DNA of 27,156 bases from a virus (IMGVR_UViG_3300043570_000312:1-27156); one strand, 5' to 3'. Numbered from the stretch's first letter, positions 16,028-22,456 are shown. The notes: generated from the sequence alone by a model not told the origin. Program-made: numbers and translations.

Positions 16028-17000
16028 TGAAACCTGTACCGACATGGAGTTTATCCAGTTATGGGGTCAACTTCAATCTGCACAAAGAATGTCAGAACAC
16101 CTTGGTATAAATAACAGGGCAGTCCATTTACGCAGAAGGTGGATTGAAAAAGAATACAACATGACCCTCAATGCGAAAGACCATCGAGGTGATCTGTATA
16201 ACAAAAACAGACCCAAGTCTTTCTCTCCTTTAAAACAAGTAGAACTTGGCATCCTAGATGGTACTGTCATTGTCTTCTCAGATGCTCACTTCATACCTGG
16301 TCAACGAACAACAGCATTTAAAGGGCTTCTATGGGCTATCCAAGAGTTTAAACCTAAAGCCATTATCTGTAACGGGGATGCGTTTGATGGGGCTTCTATC
16401 TCTCGCCATGATGTAACTGAACAACCAGCGACTACTGTTATTCAAGAACTAAAGGCTTGTCAGGGTGCGCTTAACGAAATAGAGGAGATTGCAAAGTCTG
16501 TCCGACATAATGTAAAGCTCCTGTTTACATGGGGCAATCACGATGTTAGGTTTGGTAATCGTTTAGCCCAACACGCACCACAGTACAAAGAAGTATTAGG
16601 TTTTAAGCTGACAGACCACTTCCTAGATTGGGAGTTTTGTTGGGCGGTATGGCCTACAGAGGATGTGATTGTTAAGCATCGATACAAGGGGGGAATTCAT
16701 GCCACCCATAACAACACTCTCAACGCTGGTGTCAGCGTAATAACGGGTCATTTGCACAGCTTAAAGGTCACGCCATTTAACGACTACAACGGGATTCGAT
16801 ATGGTGTAGATACGGGGACTTTGGCTGAGACTGATGGCCCACAATTTACTTATGCTGAGATAAACCCTAGCAACCACAGATCAGGCTTTGCAGTGTTAAA
16901 CTTCTTCAATGGTCAGCTTTTATGGCCTGAACTCGTCCATAAATTTGAAGAAAATCAGATTCAGTTTAGGGGCGAAGTAATTGATGTAGGTGCATTTTGA
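16014..17000 (+). CDS. Calcineurin-like metallophosphoesterase with N-terminal helix-turn-helix-like part
   Basis: The 328-aa product shows the metallophosphoesterase motif set in order: SDAH (89-92), NGDAFD (120-125), GNHD (174-177) and GHLH (245-248), all needed for the two-metal centre. Residues about 11-50 form a helical segment that could be a DNA-binding HTH (RMSEHLGINNRAVHLRRRW). Phage members of this family may act on nucleic acid ends or nucleotides; the substrate cannot be told from sequence. It is coupled by overlap to the zincin gene and to the small ORF that follows. Confidence 0.8.
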   Translation: MGAHNETCTDMEFIQLWGQLQSAQRMSEHLGINNRAVHLRRRWIEKEYNMTLNAKDHRGDLYNKNRPKSFSPLKQVELGILDGTVIVFSDAHFIPGQRTTAFKGLLWAIQEFKPKAIICNGDAFDGASISRHDVTEQPATTVIQELKACQGALNEIEEIAKSVRHNVKLLFTWGNHDVRFGNRLAQHAPQYKEVLGFKLTDHFLDWEFCWAVWPTEDVIVKHRYKGGIHATHNNTLNAGVSVITGHLHSLKVTPFNDYNGIRYGVDTGTLAETDGPQFTYAEINPSNHRSGFAVLNFFNGQLLWPELVHKFEENQIQFRGEVIDVGAF

Positions 17001-17140
17001 GTGCTTGGCTAATCATTCTTACAGGGGCTATATACGCCTATATTGCTGGTGAACAGCTCTGGAAAGATAACCCACACATGGCTATTGTGTACGCAGGGTA
17101 CGCCTTTAGCAATGTGGGGCTTTATCTACTAGCAAAGTAG
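16997..17140 (+). CDS. Small two-helix membrane protein, TTG start
   Basis: A 47-aa ORF starts at TTG 16997, which overlaps the preceding TGA (TTGA), and ends at TAG 17140. The product has two hydrophobic stretches, WLIILTGAIYAYIAG and AIVYAGYAFSNVGLYLLA, separated by a charged loop (EQLWKDNPHM). There is no ATG in a useful place, but coupling by overlap is the rule in this operon. It is the last rightward gene before the convergent early operon. Function unknown. Confidence 0.55.
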   Translation: MSAWLIILTGAIYAYIAGEQLWKDNPHMAIVYAGYAFSNVGLYLLAK

Positions 17141-17152
17141 CTTATAGGCTAC
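17137..17152. terminator. Possible bidirectional terminator between convergent operons
   Basis: A perfect 5-bp stem, GTAGC with GCTAC and a 6-nt loop, covers the stop codons of the two convergent genes. Adenines precede it and follow it, so both transcripts would have short U-rich or A-rich flanks. The stem is short and there is no long U tract, so this is only a weak candidate. Confidence 0.3.
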
Positions 17153-17463
17153 AAATGGTCAAACGTCTTTAAGAACACTCCATTTGGCAAAAGCCTACCC
17201 CTACGATTCTTGATTTGATCGTATGCTATTTCCATACACTCTACCAGATTGATGTCTTGCAAAGCGCAATAATTGATAAGGCAGACCATGACATCACCAA
17301 CAGAATCCACAATAGCTTCTTTGTCTTTTTTAATGGTCGCATCTGCTAGTTCTCCCATCTCCGACATTGCTTTAAGAAGCTGAACATCTGGTGTACTGTG
17401 AGGAATAATCTTGCGATCTTCTGACCACTGTATGATTTTCATTTCAATTGCAGCATAGCTCAT
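17149..17463 (-). CDS. MazG-like nucleotide pyrophosphohydrolase
   Basis: This 104-aa all-helical protein contains the MazG-family metal-binding pattern: EMGE at 35-38 followed by D53 and D57 in DSVGDVMV. Such enzymes hydrolyse (d)NTPs or alarmone-like nucleotides to monophosphates and are common in phage early regions, where they may adjust nucleotide pools. Its ATG overlaps the stop of the gene upstream (ATGA) and AAGGAGAG is a strong ribosome site. It is the last gene of the leftward operon. The substrate is unknown. Confidence 0.75.
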   Translation of the reverse strand: MSYAAIEMKIIQWSEDRKIIPHSTPDVQLLKAMSEMGELADATIKKDKEAIVDSVGDVMVCLINYCALQDINLVECMEIAYDQIKNRRGRLLPNGVFLKTFDHL

Positions 17464-17642
17464 CTAACTCTCCTTAAAGGTTCTTGAAACTTCTCAGGTG
17501 GTGGTGGCAACATTTTCTCTGAGGGTGGAGTCCATCCATGCTTTCTCCAAATTGCCTGGACATCTGATCCTGTAGACCATTTAAAGTCTTTGTTTGGGGT
17601 AGATGGATAACTGATCTTTGAATAAGGTGGTTTTTCTAACAT
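17460..17642 (-). CDS. Small unknown protein
   Basis: The 60-aa product is rich in proline, lysine and aromatic residues (PPYSKISYPSTPNKDFKW, AIWRKHGWTPPSE). It has no membrane segment or catalytic motif. It is coupled on both sides: its ATG overlaps the stop of the winged-helix gene and its TGA overlaps the MazG-like start. The coupling and the good neighbours support it as a real early gene of unknown role. Confidence 0.6.
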   Translation of the reverse strand: MLEKPPYSKISYPSTPNKDFKWSTGSDVQAIWRKHGWTPPSEKMLPPPPEKFQEPLRRVR

Positions 17643-17968
17643 TATTTCGCTTTCATCACTCGTTGATTTCTGCCAAACCGACCACGTTTGACACCCGTTA
17701 CTTCAATTAAATCCTTGTCTAGCAGAGCACGATACCTTGCTGTTATAGAGGAATATGGGTAGTTTGGATACATCTCTAGTATCTCGTCTGAGATACACCC
17801 ATCAGGAAAGCCCTTTATAGCCTCGTAGACAAGACTTTCTAGCTTAGTGGTATCAACTGCTTGAGCCGCCTGATGGCTCGTTGTGGGGTCTTCTCTTCTA
17901 GCCAGTTTAAATGCTGGCGTACCAAAGAATCTCTCTATCGACTGCTTCATGTTGTCAAAAATCATCAT
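17642..17968 (-). CDS. Winged-helix DNA-binding protein
   Basis: This 108-aa protein contains a segment (REDPTTSHQAAQAV) that I associate with small phage winged-helix proteins. A helix-turn-helix follows (ISDEILEMYPNYPYSSITAR) and a basic wing and tail (GVKRGRFGRNQR). It probably binds DNA and may regulate early genes. AGGAG lies upstream of two adjacent ATGs; I use the first. It follows an 85-nt non-coding gap with inverted repeats that could be its own binding site. Confidence 0.65.
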   Translation of the reverse strand: MMIFDNMKQSIERFFGTPAFKLARREDPTTSHQAAQAVDTTKLESLVYEAIKGFPDGCISDEILEMYPNYPYSSITARYRALLDKDLIEVTGVKRGRFGRNQRVMKAK

Positions 17969-18053
17969 TAACTCCTATTGGGTGAGGGGAAAACTGCTCG
18001 TCTGCAAGCTAGGAAAATCCTTTGCACAGCTCTCCCCTCAGGTTTATATTAAC
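17969..18053 (-). promoter_or_regulatory. Structured 85-nt gap before the winged-helix gene
   Basis: This gap is unusually long for the operon. It holds a perfect 8-bp inverted repeat, TGAGGGGA at 17983-17990 and TCCCCTCA at 18033-18040, enclosing 42 nt. A smaller inverted repeat, AGGA-AAA-TCCT, lies inside at 18011-18021. The RNA could fold into a branched stem, or the repeats could be a protein-binding site. No ORF with support was found in it. Confidence 0.4.
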
Positions 18054-18290
18054 TCAAAAAGGCATATCCTCATCTTCAAAACTAGCCTTTTTAGGGGCTT
18101 GTTTGGGCTGATAGTCTTCTTTGGGTGATACTGCTAAACCCATGAACTTGCCTGACTTGCCCTCTTTAATCCATGCAGATAGCCAGTAATCCTGACCACC
18201 CACTGTGATATTTCCTTTGTAATCAGGGTGTTTCTCTGACTCTTTTTTATCGTTCTTGAATAAAACGCCTGAGTTATCTTTCTTTTCCAT
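18054..18290 (-). CDS. SSB-like small protein with acidic tail
   Basis: I place the start at ATG 18290, whose A overlaps the ERF gene TGA (TGATG) and which has AGGAA 5 nt upstream; a GTG one codon earlier is too close to that site. The 78-aa product has a beta-rich core (YKGNITVGGQDYWLSAWIKEG) and ends in EDEDMPF. An acidic tail with a C-terminal PF is the hallmark by which bacterial SSB recruits repair proteins. It may bind single-stranded DNA or mimic the SSB tail. Being next to an ERF annealing protein supports a recombination role. Confidence 0.55.
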   Translation of the reverse strand: MEKKDNSGVLFKNDKKESEKHPDYKGNITVGGQDYWLSAWIKEGKSGKFMGLAVSPKEDYQPKQAPKKASFEDEDMPF

Positions 18291-18904
18291 CACATTTCCT
18301 TCGCTTTCTTTAACGCACTTCTTACTTTACTGGGTAGGAGTGTCCACAATGCAATCTTTTGTTCTGCATCAAGGTTCTCTCCTTCCAGCTTATCCCAAGC
18401 TGCCTTGGGGTCACCTTGCTCACAGGTAGCAATCAATTCAACTGCCATCTCTTGCAAGTACTGTAATTCCTCTGGAGGAATGTTATCTTGTGCGCCCTGA
18501 GTGGGGCTAATGATGACCTTATCTTCCTTCAAAGGGGCAGAAGAGTCTAGGGCATCGTGCTCAACAATCTCCATAGCTGATACCCATAGGTATCTTCTAG
18601 TGTACGTTTCTACAGCCCCTAGGTTTTGAATTGGATGGCATCCCTTTAGATTGGCTTCTGCCATAGGGCTTGTCAGCTTGATCTCTGTACTGTCTTCAGT
18701 ATCGGTAATGGTCAGGGTTGCCAATTCTTTATCAAACGAGACAACACCGCACAGACCTACTTTGGCGAAGATTTGATTGATTGTTGGCAGAAAGTCACCA
18801 AGCTCGAAGTATGAATAACCCGCAAACTTGTTGTGGCCTGACTTCTTTAGTGGTGCTTGTTGCAAGAGAATCCTTGCATCCATTAACTTTTTATGTACAC
18901 CCAT
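18290..18904 (-). CDS. ERF-family single-strand annealing protein
   Basis: The 204-aa protein has the ERF pattern: an N-terminal helix, then KSGHNKFAGYSYFELGDF with the family-typical Y/F positions, a beta-rich core, and the motif GAVETYTRRYLWVSAMEI (about residues 96-113) followed by an acidic stretch. ERF proteins anneal complementary single strands in phage recombination and genome circularisation. The C-terminal 75 residues are a less conserved helical domain. AGGAG precedes the ATG by 7 nt. A SSB-like gene follows with a 1-nt overlap. Confidence 0.85.
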   Translation of the reverse strand: MGVHKKLMDARILLQQAPLKKSGHNKFAGYSYFELGDFLPTINQIFAKVGLCGVVSFDKELATLTITDTEDSTEIKLTSPMAEANLKGCHPIQNLGAVETYTRRYLWVSAMEIVEHDALDSSAPLKEDKVIISPTQGAQDNIPPEELQYLQEMAVELIATCEQGDPKAAWDKLEGENLDAEQKIALWTLLPSKVRSALKKAKEM

Positions 18905-18906
18905 GA

Positions 18907-19095
18907 TTAACTCCTTTGATTTTCATCTAACTCTTGTTGAATAATCTCTTTTTGTTGTTCAGGATATAAATCCTTGAACTCGATAAAGTCTGCTTCTTGG
19001 CAGCAAACTATTTTATCCCCTTTGATTGCCAGGCAGTAGGGGCAGTAGTGTATGTCTGAAAAGTGTTCAGAATACTGTTCAAATAGTGTTTTCAT
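18907..19095 (-). CDS. Small Cys-rich unknown protein
   Basis: The start is set at ATG 19095, which overlaps the previous gene's TAA (TAATG); a longer frame from 19125 would run into that gene. The 62-aa product has CPYC at 18-21 and CC at 31-32, spaced like a small zinc ribbon, then an acidic helical tail (FIEFKDLYPEQQKEII). The zinc site could be structural for protein or DNA contact. No named family recognised. Confidence 0.6.
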   Translation of the reverse strand: MKTLFEQYSEHFSDIHYCPYCLAIKGDKIVCCQEADFIEFKDLYPEQQKEIIQQELDENQRS

Positions 19096-19295
19096 TAGTG
19101 GAAACTCTCGTAAGCCATTGTCCACAGAACATCACCCGCCAGATCGGTGAGCTTATTCAACTCATCTTCTGTCAATGGTGTCCCATCTTCGTAGCATCCA
19201 CTTGAAAAGTAGGCATCAGAGAAGTCTGGAAAGTCTCTGCTATCTACTCCATCTATCTCTAGGTCTACAACCTTTTTTCCATTAAGAATCGGCAT
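19095..19295 (-). CDS. First gene of the leftward early operon, unknown acidic protein
   Basis: Start at ATG 19295, chosen because AGGAG lies just upstream; an in-frame ATG at 19334 lacks one. The 66-aa product is acidic (EIDGVDSRDFPDFSDAYF) with a C-terminal helix (LNKLTDLAGDVLWTMAYES). It is the first gene after the leftward promoter, about 67 nt downstream of the predicted -10. Anti-restriction DNA mimicry is one possibility for a small acidic early protein, but nothing specific shows it. Confidence 0.6.
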   Translation of the reverse strand: MPILNGKKVVDLEIDGVDSRDFPDFSDAYFSSGCYEDGTPLTEDELNKLTDLAGDVLWTMAYESFH

Positions 19296-19361
19296 ATTTA
19301 CTCCTGTTAAGCGTGGGTTACTGTTTGCCCACATCGATAATGTGCCACACCTTTTTAGCCT

Positions 19362-19390
19362 TTTATATAGGGGTTTTCCCTAGTTGTAGA
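19362..19390 (-). promoter_or_regulatory. Leftward early promoter with palindromic operator in its spacer
   Basis: On the minus strand, TCTACA (19390-19385) and TATAAA (19367-19362) are separated by exactly 17 nt and match the sigma-70 -35 and -10 boxes at 4/6 and 5/6 positions. Almost the whole spacer is a perfect inverted repeat, TAGGG-GTTTT-CCCTA at 19368-19382. A protein bound there would block RNA polymerase. The promoter would drive 19295 to 17149. Confidence 0.55.
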
Positions 19391-19440
19391 GACTTTTTTT
19401 CTATGCTAATCTAAAAAGACTTGTCCTATTAATAAATAGT

Positions 19441-19474
19441 CCCTCTGTCCCCCTTTCTCCTCCTCTTCCCTCTT
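19441..19474 (+). other. Polypyrimidine tract before the first rightward early gene
   Basis: Of 34 nt directly before ATG 19475, only one is a purine (G at 19447). There is therefore no Shine-Dalgarno site for that gene. The tract could be a ribosomal protein S1 binding region or, in DNA, a triplex-prone or flexible segment next to the early promoters. A rightward promoter was not clearly seen; TTGTAG at 19384 and TAATCT at 19407 are a poor match. Confidence 0.45.
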
Positions 19475-19654
19475 ATGAACATCGAACAAATTGAACAAAA
19501 GTGTGCAGAAACATTGCTTGATTACGCAATCACAATGGCTAATGCTTATGTAACCGAACCAGAGGACTTCAATGCCGCAGTAGTAGCTTTGCTTTGCAGA
19601 ACACTAGAAAACCACATAAACCGCCCCATCAACATTCAGGAACTTTACCAATGA
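19475..19654 (+). CDS. Small helical unknown protein, no ribosome site
   Basis: The 59-aa ORF begins after a pyrimidine tract and ends with TGA 19652-19654, overlapping the ATG of the HTH gene. The product is helical and mildly acidic (EQIEQKCAETLLDYAITMAN, then a C-terminal NRPINIQELYQ). The ATGA junction and its place as first gene of the rightward operon support it. Function unknown. Confidence 0.5.
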   Translation: MNIEQIEQKCAETLLDYAITMANAYVTEPEDFNAAVVALLCRTLENHINRPINIQELYQ

Positions 19655-20013
19655 CCCAAGAAGCAGTTATCAGAGCATTACAAAACGGCCCACTTACTTC
19701 CTATCAAATAGAAGACTTAACTGGCATACCAAGACTATCTATTGCAGCTTGTTGCACAAAGATGAGCTACAAGAAGAAGCTAAAAATTGGAAAAGTTAAG
19801 ATGGGACGTTCTTGGGTTTCTCAGTACACCCTAGAGCCACACATGATTGAGGCTGAAAAGGTAGAAGAGCCTCGTGATCTGCTAAACCCGTTTGACATCA
19901 GGAACGCTAAAGGTATATTCACTAAGTCTGAATATGCGAATATGAACGCCCAGGCTGTTCGTTTGTTTGGCAGAAAACCAACAAATGAAATCACCAACAA
20001 TCAATTTATTTGA
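19651..20013 (+). CDS. Winged-helix DNA-binding protein
   Basis: I set the start at ATG 19651, overlapping the previous stop, with AGGAA 8 nt upstream; the frame is open further left but without support. The 120-aa product opens with a winged-helix motif (LTSYQIEDLTGIPRLSIAAC), basic residues on the following strand (KKKLKIGKVKMGRSW) and a C-terminal tail that ends in polar residues. It is probably an early regulator or replication accessory protein. It is followed by a 108-nt leader region. Confidence 0.65.
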   Translation: MTQEAVIRALQNGPLTSYQIEDLTGIPRLSIAACCTKMSYKKKLKIGKVKMGRSWVSQYTLEPHMIEAEKVEEPRDLLNPFDIRNAKGIFTKSEYANMNAQAVRLFGRKPTNEITNNQFI

Positions 20014-20121
20014 TACAATGTTTTGAAACACGGCTAGATAGGGCTTGATCTCCCTATCGAAAAGAGTTATCCCTTCTCCTGCCGCAGTTTCTTTAAAGGG
20101 TGTTTAAAAAGCGGAAAATTT
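20014..20121 (+). promoter_or_regulatory. Promoter -10 and structured leader of the DUF1376 gene
   Basis: TACAAT at 20014-20019 is a good -10 box; no convincing -35 is present. The likely transcript would start near 20026 and carry a perfect 7-bp hairpin, GATAGGG (20037-20043) with CCCTATC (20052-20058) and an 8-nt loop. An outer CGGC (20031-20034) / GCCG (20081-20084) pairing could enclose it. The stem arms are an 8-nt-spaced version of the TAGGG/CCCTA operator half-sites. There is no strong ribosome site directly before ATG 20122, so translation may depend on the fold. Confidence 0.45.
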
Positions 20122-20895
20122 ATGCACTATTACAAGTTCAATATTGCCGACTATCGGAAAGATACTGGCCATCTTTCAACAATAGAACATGGCATCTACC
20201 GCCAGTTGATTGATTGGTATTACCTTGATGAACAACCAATTCCAGAGGAAACCCAAATGGTTATCAGGCGCTTACGTTTGGGTTCTGATGAGGTTATGTT
20301 TCTTCAAAATGTGTTGTCAGATTTCTTTGTTTTAGGCAAAAAAGGATATGAACACAAACGCATTGAAGTAGAAATTCAAGATTATCAAGAGCAAGTTGAG
20401 AAAAACAAGAACAATGGGAAGCTAGGCGGTAGGCCAAAGAAAACCCAGTCGGTTATTTTTGGGTTGCCAGATGAAAGCCAAAATAACCCTAACCAAGAAC
20501 CACTAACCATTAACCATAAACCAAAGAGAGAGAGCGCAACTGTCGTTGCTTGCCCACCAGATGTTTCTCAACAAATTTGGGGTGATTGGGTAGCCTTGCG
20601 TAAAAGCAAGAAAGCACCGATAACACAAACTGTTTTGAATGGTGCTATTGCTGAAGCAAAGATACTTGGTTGGCCCTTGGAGAAGTTTTTGGCTGAATGG
20701 TGCAGCCGAGGTAGCCAAGGTTTAAAAGCAGAGTGGATTGTTAAGCCAAACCCTGCCGACAAAGTAAGGCTCACTGTTCCGCCATCAAATGAGCCTGACC
20801 CTGCTTTGCTGAAGATTGCAGAAGATGCGAAAAAAGCAGCACCTATTCCGCTAGAAACATTGGCTAGGATGGCTCAAATAAGGGGAAGAGCATGA
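20122..20895 (+). CDS. DUF1376 (YdaU-like) replication-region protein
   Basis: The 257-aa protein has a DUF1376 N-terminal domain (MHYYKFNIADYRKDTGHLS, IEHGIYRQLIDWYY, EQPIP). This domain is found in phage proteins that replace or accompany DnaT/O-type replication initiators. A KNKNNGKLGGRPKK basic linker follows at about 95-108, then a C-terminal domain with WGDWVALRKSKKAPIT. No helicase or primase motif is visible. It likely works in replication initiation with host enzymes. The stop overlaps the next gene's ATG. Confidence 0.75.
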   Translation: MHYYKFNIADYRKDTGHLSTIEHGIYRQLIDWYYLDEQPIPEETQMVIRRLRLGSDEVMFLQNVLSDFFVLGKKGYEHKRIEVEIQDYQEQVEKNKNNGKLGGRPKKTQSVIFGLPDESQNNPNQEPLTINHKPKRESATVVACPPDVSQQIWGDWVALRKSKKAPITQTVLNGAIAEAKILGWPLEKFLAEWCSRGSQGLKAEWIVKPNPADKVRLTVPPSNEPDPALLKIAEDAKKAAPIPLETLARMAQIRGRA

Positions 20896-21632
20896 TCCAC
20901 TATCACGGCTTGCCAATAACTCCTGCCACAGTAGCTGTCAAAGCAATTGAGAATGGTCATGCATTTGTGTCGTTTGCTCACTCTGACCAGCTTTCAATAG
21001 CAATTGAGGTGTGTCAGTCTTTCGCCATAGACAATGGAGCATTCTCTGCCTGGCGATCTGGCAATCCAATCCAAGATTGGCAGCCTTTCTACGATTGGTC
21101 ACTTAATCTTAAGAAAATTCCTTCTTGCGACTTTGCAGTAATTCCTGACGTTATTGATGGGACTGAAGCAGACAACGATGCTTTGCTGAAAGACTGTCCG
21201 CTGCCGACATGGTTTGGCGCACCAGTTTGGCATATGCATGAATCTTTAATGAGACTTGAACAACTTGCAAATACCTATGTGCGGGTCTGCATTGGTAGTT
21301 CTGGGGAGTTTTCTACAGTAGGAACATCCAATTGGTGGGTCAAGATGGGGCAAGCCATGAGAGTTATTTGTGATGACATGGGAAGACCTGCTTGCAAACT
21401 GCATGGTTTGAGAATGCTAGACCCTGCAATCTTTACCAAATTACCATTTTCATCAGCAGACAGTACCAATATTGGCAGAAATGTTGGCATTGATGTTCAT
21501 TGGAAGCATGGGAATTATCTCCCGCCAACCAAAGAAGCCAGAGCGCAAGTCATGCGTTCTAGGATCGAGGCATTTAATGCACCTTCGCAATGGAATTTTT
21601 ATCAACCAATGGAGCAAGAAACACTTTTATGA
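20892..21632 (+). CDS. tRNA-guanine transglycosylase-like / DpdA-like base-exchange protein
   Basis: The 246-aa protein shows motifs I associate with the TGT superfamily: DNGAFS (47-52, parallel to the DSGGFQ base pocket), PDVIDG (85-90), WHMHE (113-117), GSSG (135-138), KLHGLRMLD (169-177) and SSADSTN (187-193). It is shorter than tRNA-acting TGT (about 370-380 aa) and lacks the C-terminal CxC..C zinc site, as expected for phage DpdA-type enzymes that exchange guanine in DNA for a 7-deazaguanine. The next two genes, a QueF-like T-fold and a YhhQ-like transporter, point the same way. Whether the target is DNA or tRNA is inferred, not shown. Confidence 0.7.
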   Translation: MIHYHGLPITPATVAVKAIENGHAFVSFAHSDQLSIAIEVCQSFAIDNGAFSAWRSGNPIQDWQPFYDWSLNLKKIPSCDFAVIPDVIDGTEADNDALLKDCPLPTWFGAPVWHMHESLMRLEQLANTYVRVCIGSSGEFSTVGTSNWWVKMGQAMRVICDDMGRPACKLHGLRMLDPAIFTKLPFSSADSTNIGRNVGIDVHWKHGNYLPPTKEARAQVMRSRIEAFNAPSQWNFYQPMEQETLL

Positions 21633-21871
21633 ACAAATACACAACTAAGTTTATTGCGTTATGCCCAATAAACAACAAGCAAATAGTTTATCAATTGGAA
21701 ATCAAACATTCTGAACAAATAATGGTTGAGAAAATCCTAGAGGAAGTAGGCAAATACACATCAGCATTCCATGAACGAATAGCAGATGAATTATTTGTAT
21801 TGTTTGGTGGTGAGCAGACTTTAACTGCCAATCATCATGGCGTTGTTATCCAAACAGAAAGAAAATTATGA
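21629..21871 (+). CDS. 80-aa QueF/FolE-like T-fold candidate
   Basis: The start at ATG 21629 overlaps the previous TGA and is preferred over the longer frame. The product has a CP motif at 12-13 preceded by KFIAL, then E34, FHE at 47-49 and HHG at 69-71. In QueF, a CP-linked catalytic Cys and an HE pair bind and reduce preQ0, and Cys12 and H48-E49 resemble them. The acid expected seven residues after the Cys is missing (I19 here), and the length is about half of QueF. It may therefore be a T-fold protein with a different reaction on a 7-deazaguanine. The fold is a proposal. Confidence 0.45.
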   Translation: MNKYTTKFIALCPINNKQIVYQLEIKHSEQIMVEKILEEVGKYTSAFHERIADELFVLFGGEQTLTANHHGVVIQTERKL

Positions 21872-22350
21872 TCTTTGCTTTAATTGCTTATGCCGTGGCA
21901 ATGATTGCTGCAAACCTTTTGGTGGCGACATTCGGCCCATCAGTAACCGCAATCAATGCTTTTTTACTGATTGGACTTGATCTGACTTTGAGAGATTGGC
22001 TTCATTTCAGGCTTAAAACTTGGCAAATGGGTGGCTTGATTATCGGAACTGGCTTAATCACTTATGGTTTAAACCCTGCTTCGGGAATGATTGCAGTAGC
22101 TTCTGCGGTGTCGTTCTTGGCGGCTTCCATAGTTGATTGGGCTATTTTTGTAAAAACCACAGGGTCATGGATTAAACGAGCAAATGTTTCAAATACTGCT
22201 GGCGCTGCCGTTGACTCTCTACTTTTTCCAACGATTGCATTTGGTGCTTTGATGCCTGAGATTGTTGCGCTTCAGTTTGTAGCCAAGGTTTCAGGTGGTG
22301 CGGTTTGGTCTTATGTTTTAGAAAAGAAGCTAAAGCATGAACTACTTTGA
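21868..22350 (+). CDS. VUT/YhhQ-family transporter, probably for 7-deazaguanine precursor
   Basis: The 160-aa protein is strongly hydrophobic with about five or six membrane segments. It has motifs of the YhhQ/VUT (PF02592) family: a polar INAF turn at 29-32, DLTLRDWLH at 38-46, SIVDW at 87-91, and SNTAGAAVDSLLF at 108-120. Bacterial YhhQ imports preQ0/preQ1. It is shorter than the usual bacterial length of about 220 aa. Its ATG overlaps the stop of the T-fold-like gene, and it follows a TGT-like gene. The likely role is to feed the modification. Confidence 0.7.
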   Translation: MIFALIAYAVAMIAANLLVATFGPSVTAINAFLLIGLDLTLRDWLHFRLKTWQMGGLIIGTGLITYGLNPASGMIAVASAVSFLAASIVDWAIFVKTTGSWIKRANVSNTAGAAVDSLLFPTIAFGALMPEIVALQFVAKVSGGAVWSYVLEKKLKHELL

Positions 22351-22444
22351 AGCTATGAGACTACTGGATAAGGTACGTGAAGGCGTACCATTTCCGATAC
22401 ATCTGATAAACCAAGCCTTAGAGCTTACTGGCGACTTGGACTAG
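22337..22444 (+). CDS. Tiny helical protein
   Basis: A 35-aa ORF starts at ATG 22337, 14 nt inside the end of the transporter gene, and stops at TAG 22442-22444. The product (FEAMRLLDKVREG ... LINQALELTGDLD) is an amphipathic helix pair. I have an impression of similar tiny proteins in phages. No function is known. Its stop codon is also the first half of a TAGGG palindrome. Confidence 0.5.
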   Translation: MNYFEAMRLLDKVREGVPFPIHLINQALELTGDLD

Positions 22445-22456
22445 GGTATACACCTA
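22442..22456. promoter_or_regulatory. Palindrome TAGGG-N5-ACCTA at a gene start
   Basis: TAGGG at 22442-22446 and ACCTA at 22452-22456 form a 15-bp inverted repeat with one mismatch. It joins the stop codon of the 35-aa ORF to the first base of the next ATG. It matches the family of sites at 19368, 24055 and 25169. Confidence 0.4.

Noticed and set aside
17883-18128. Forward ORF across the structured gap of the leftward operon
   Set aside because: It runs against strongly coupled leftward genes, has no ribosome site and would consume the inverted repeat region.
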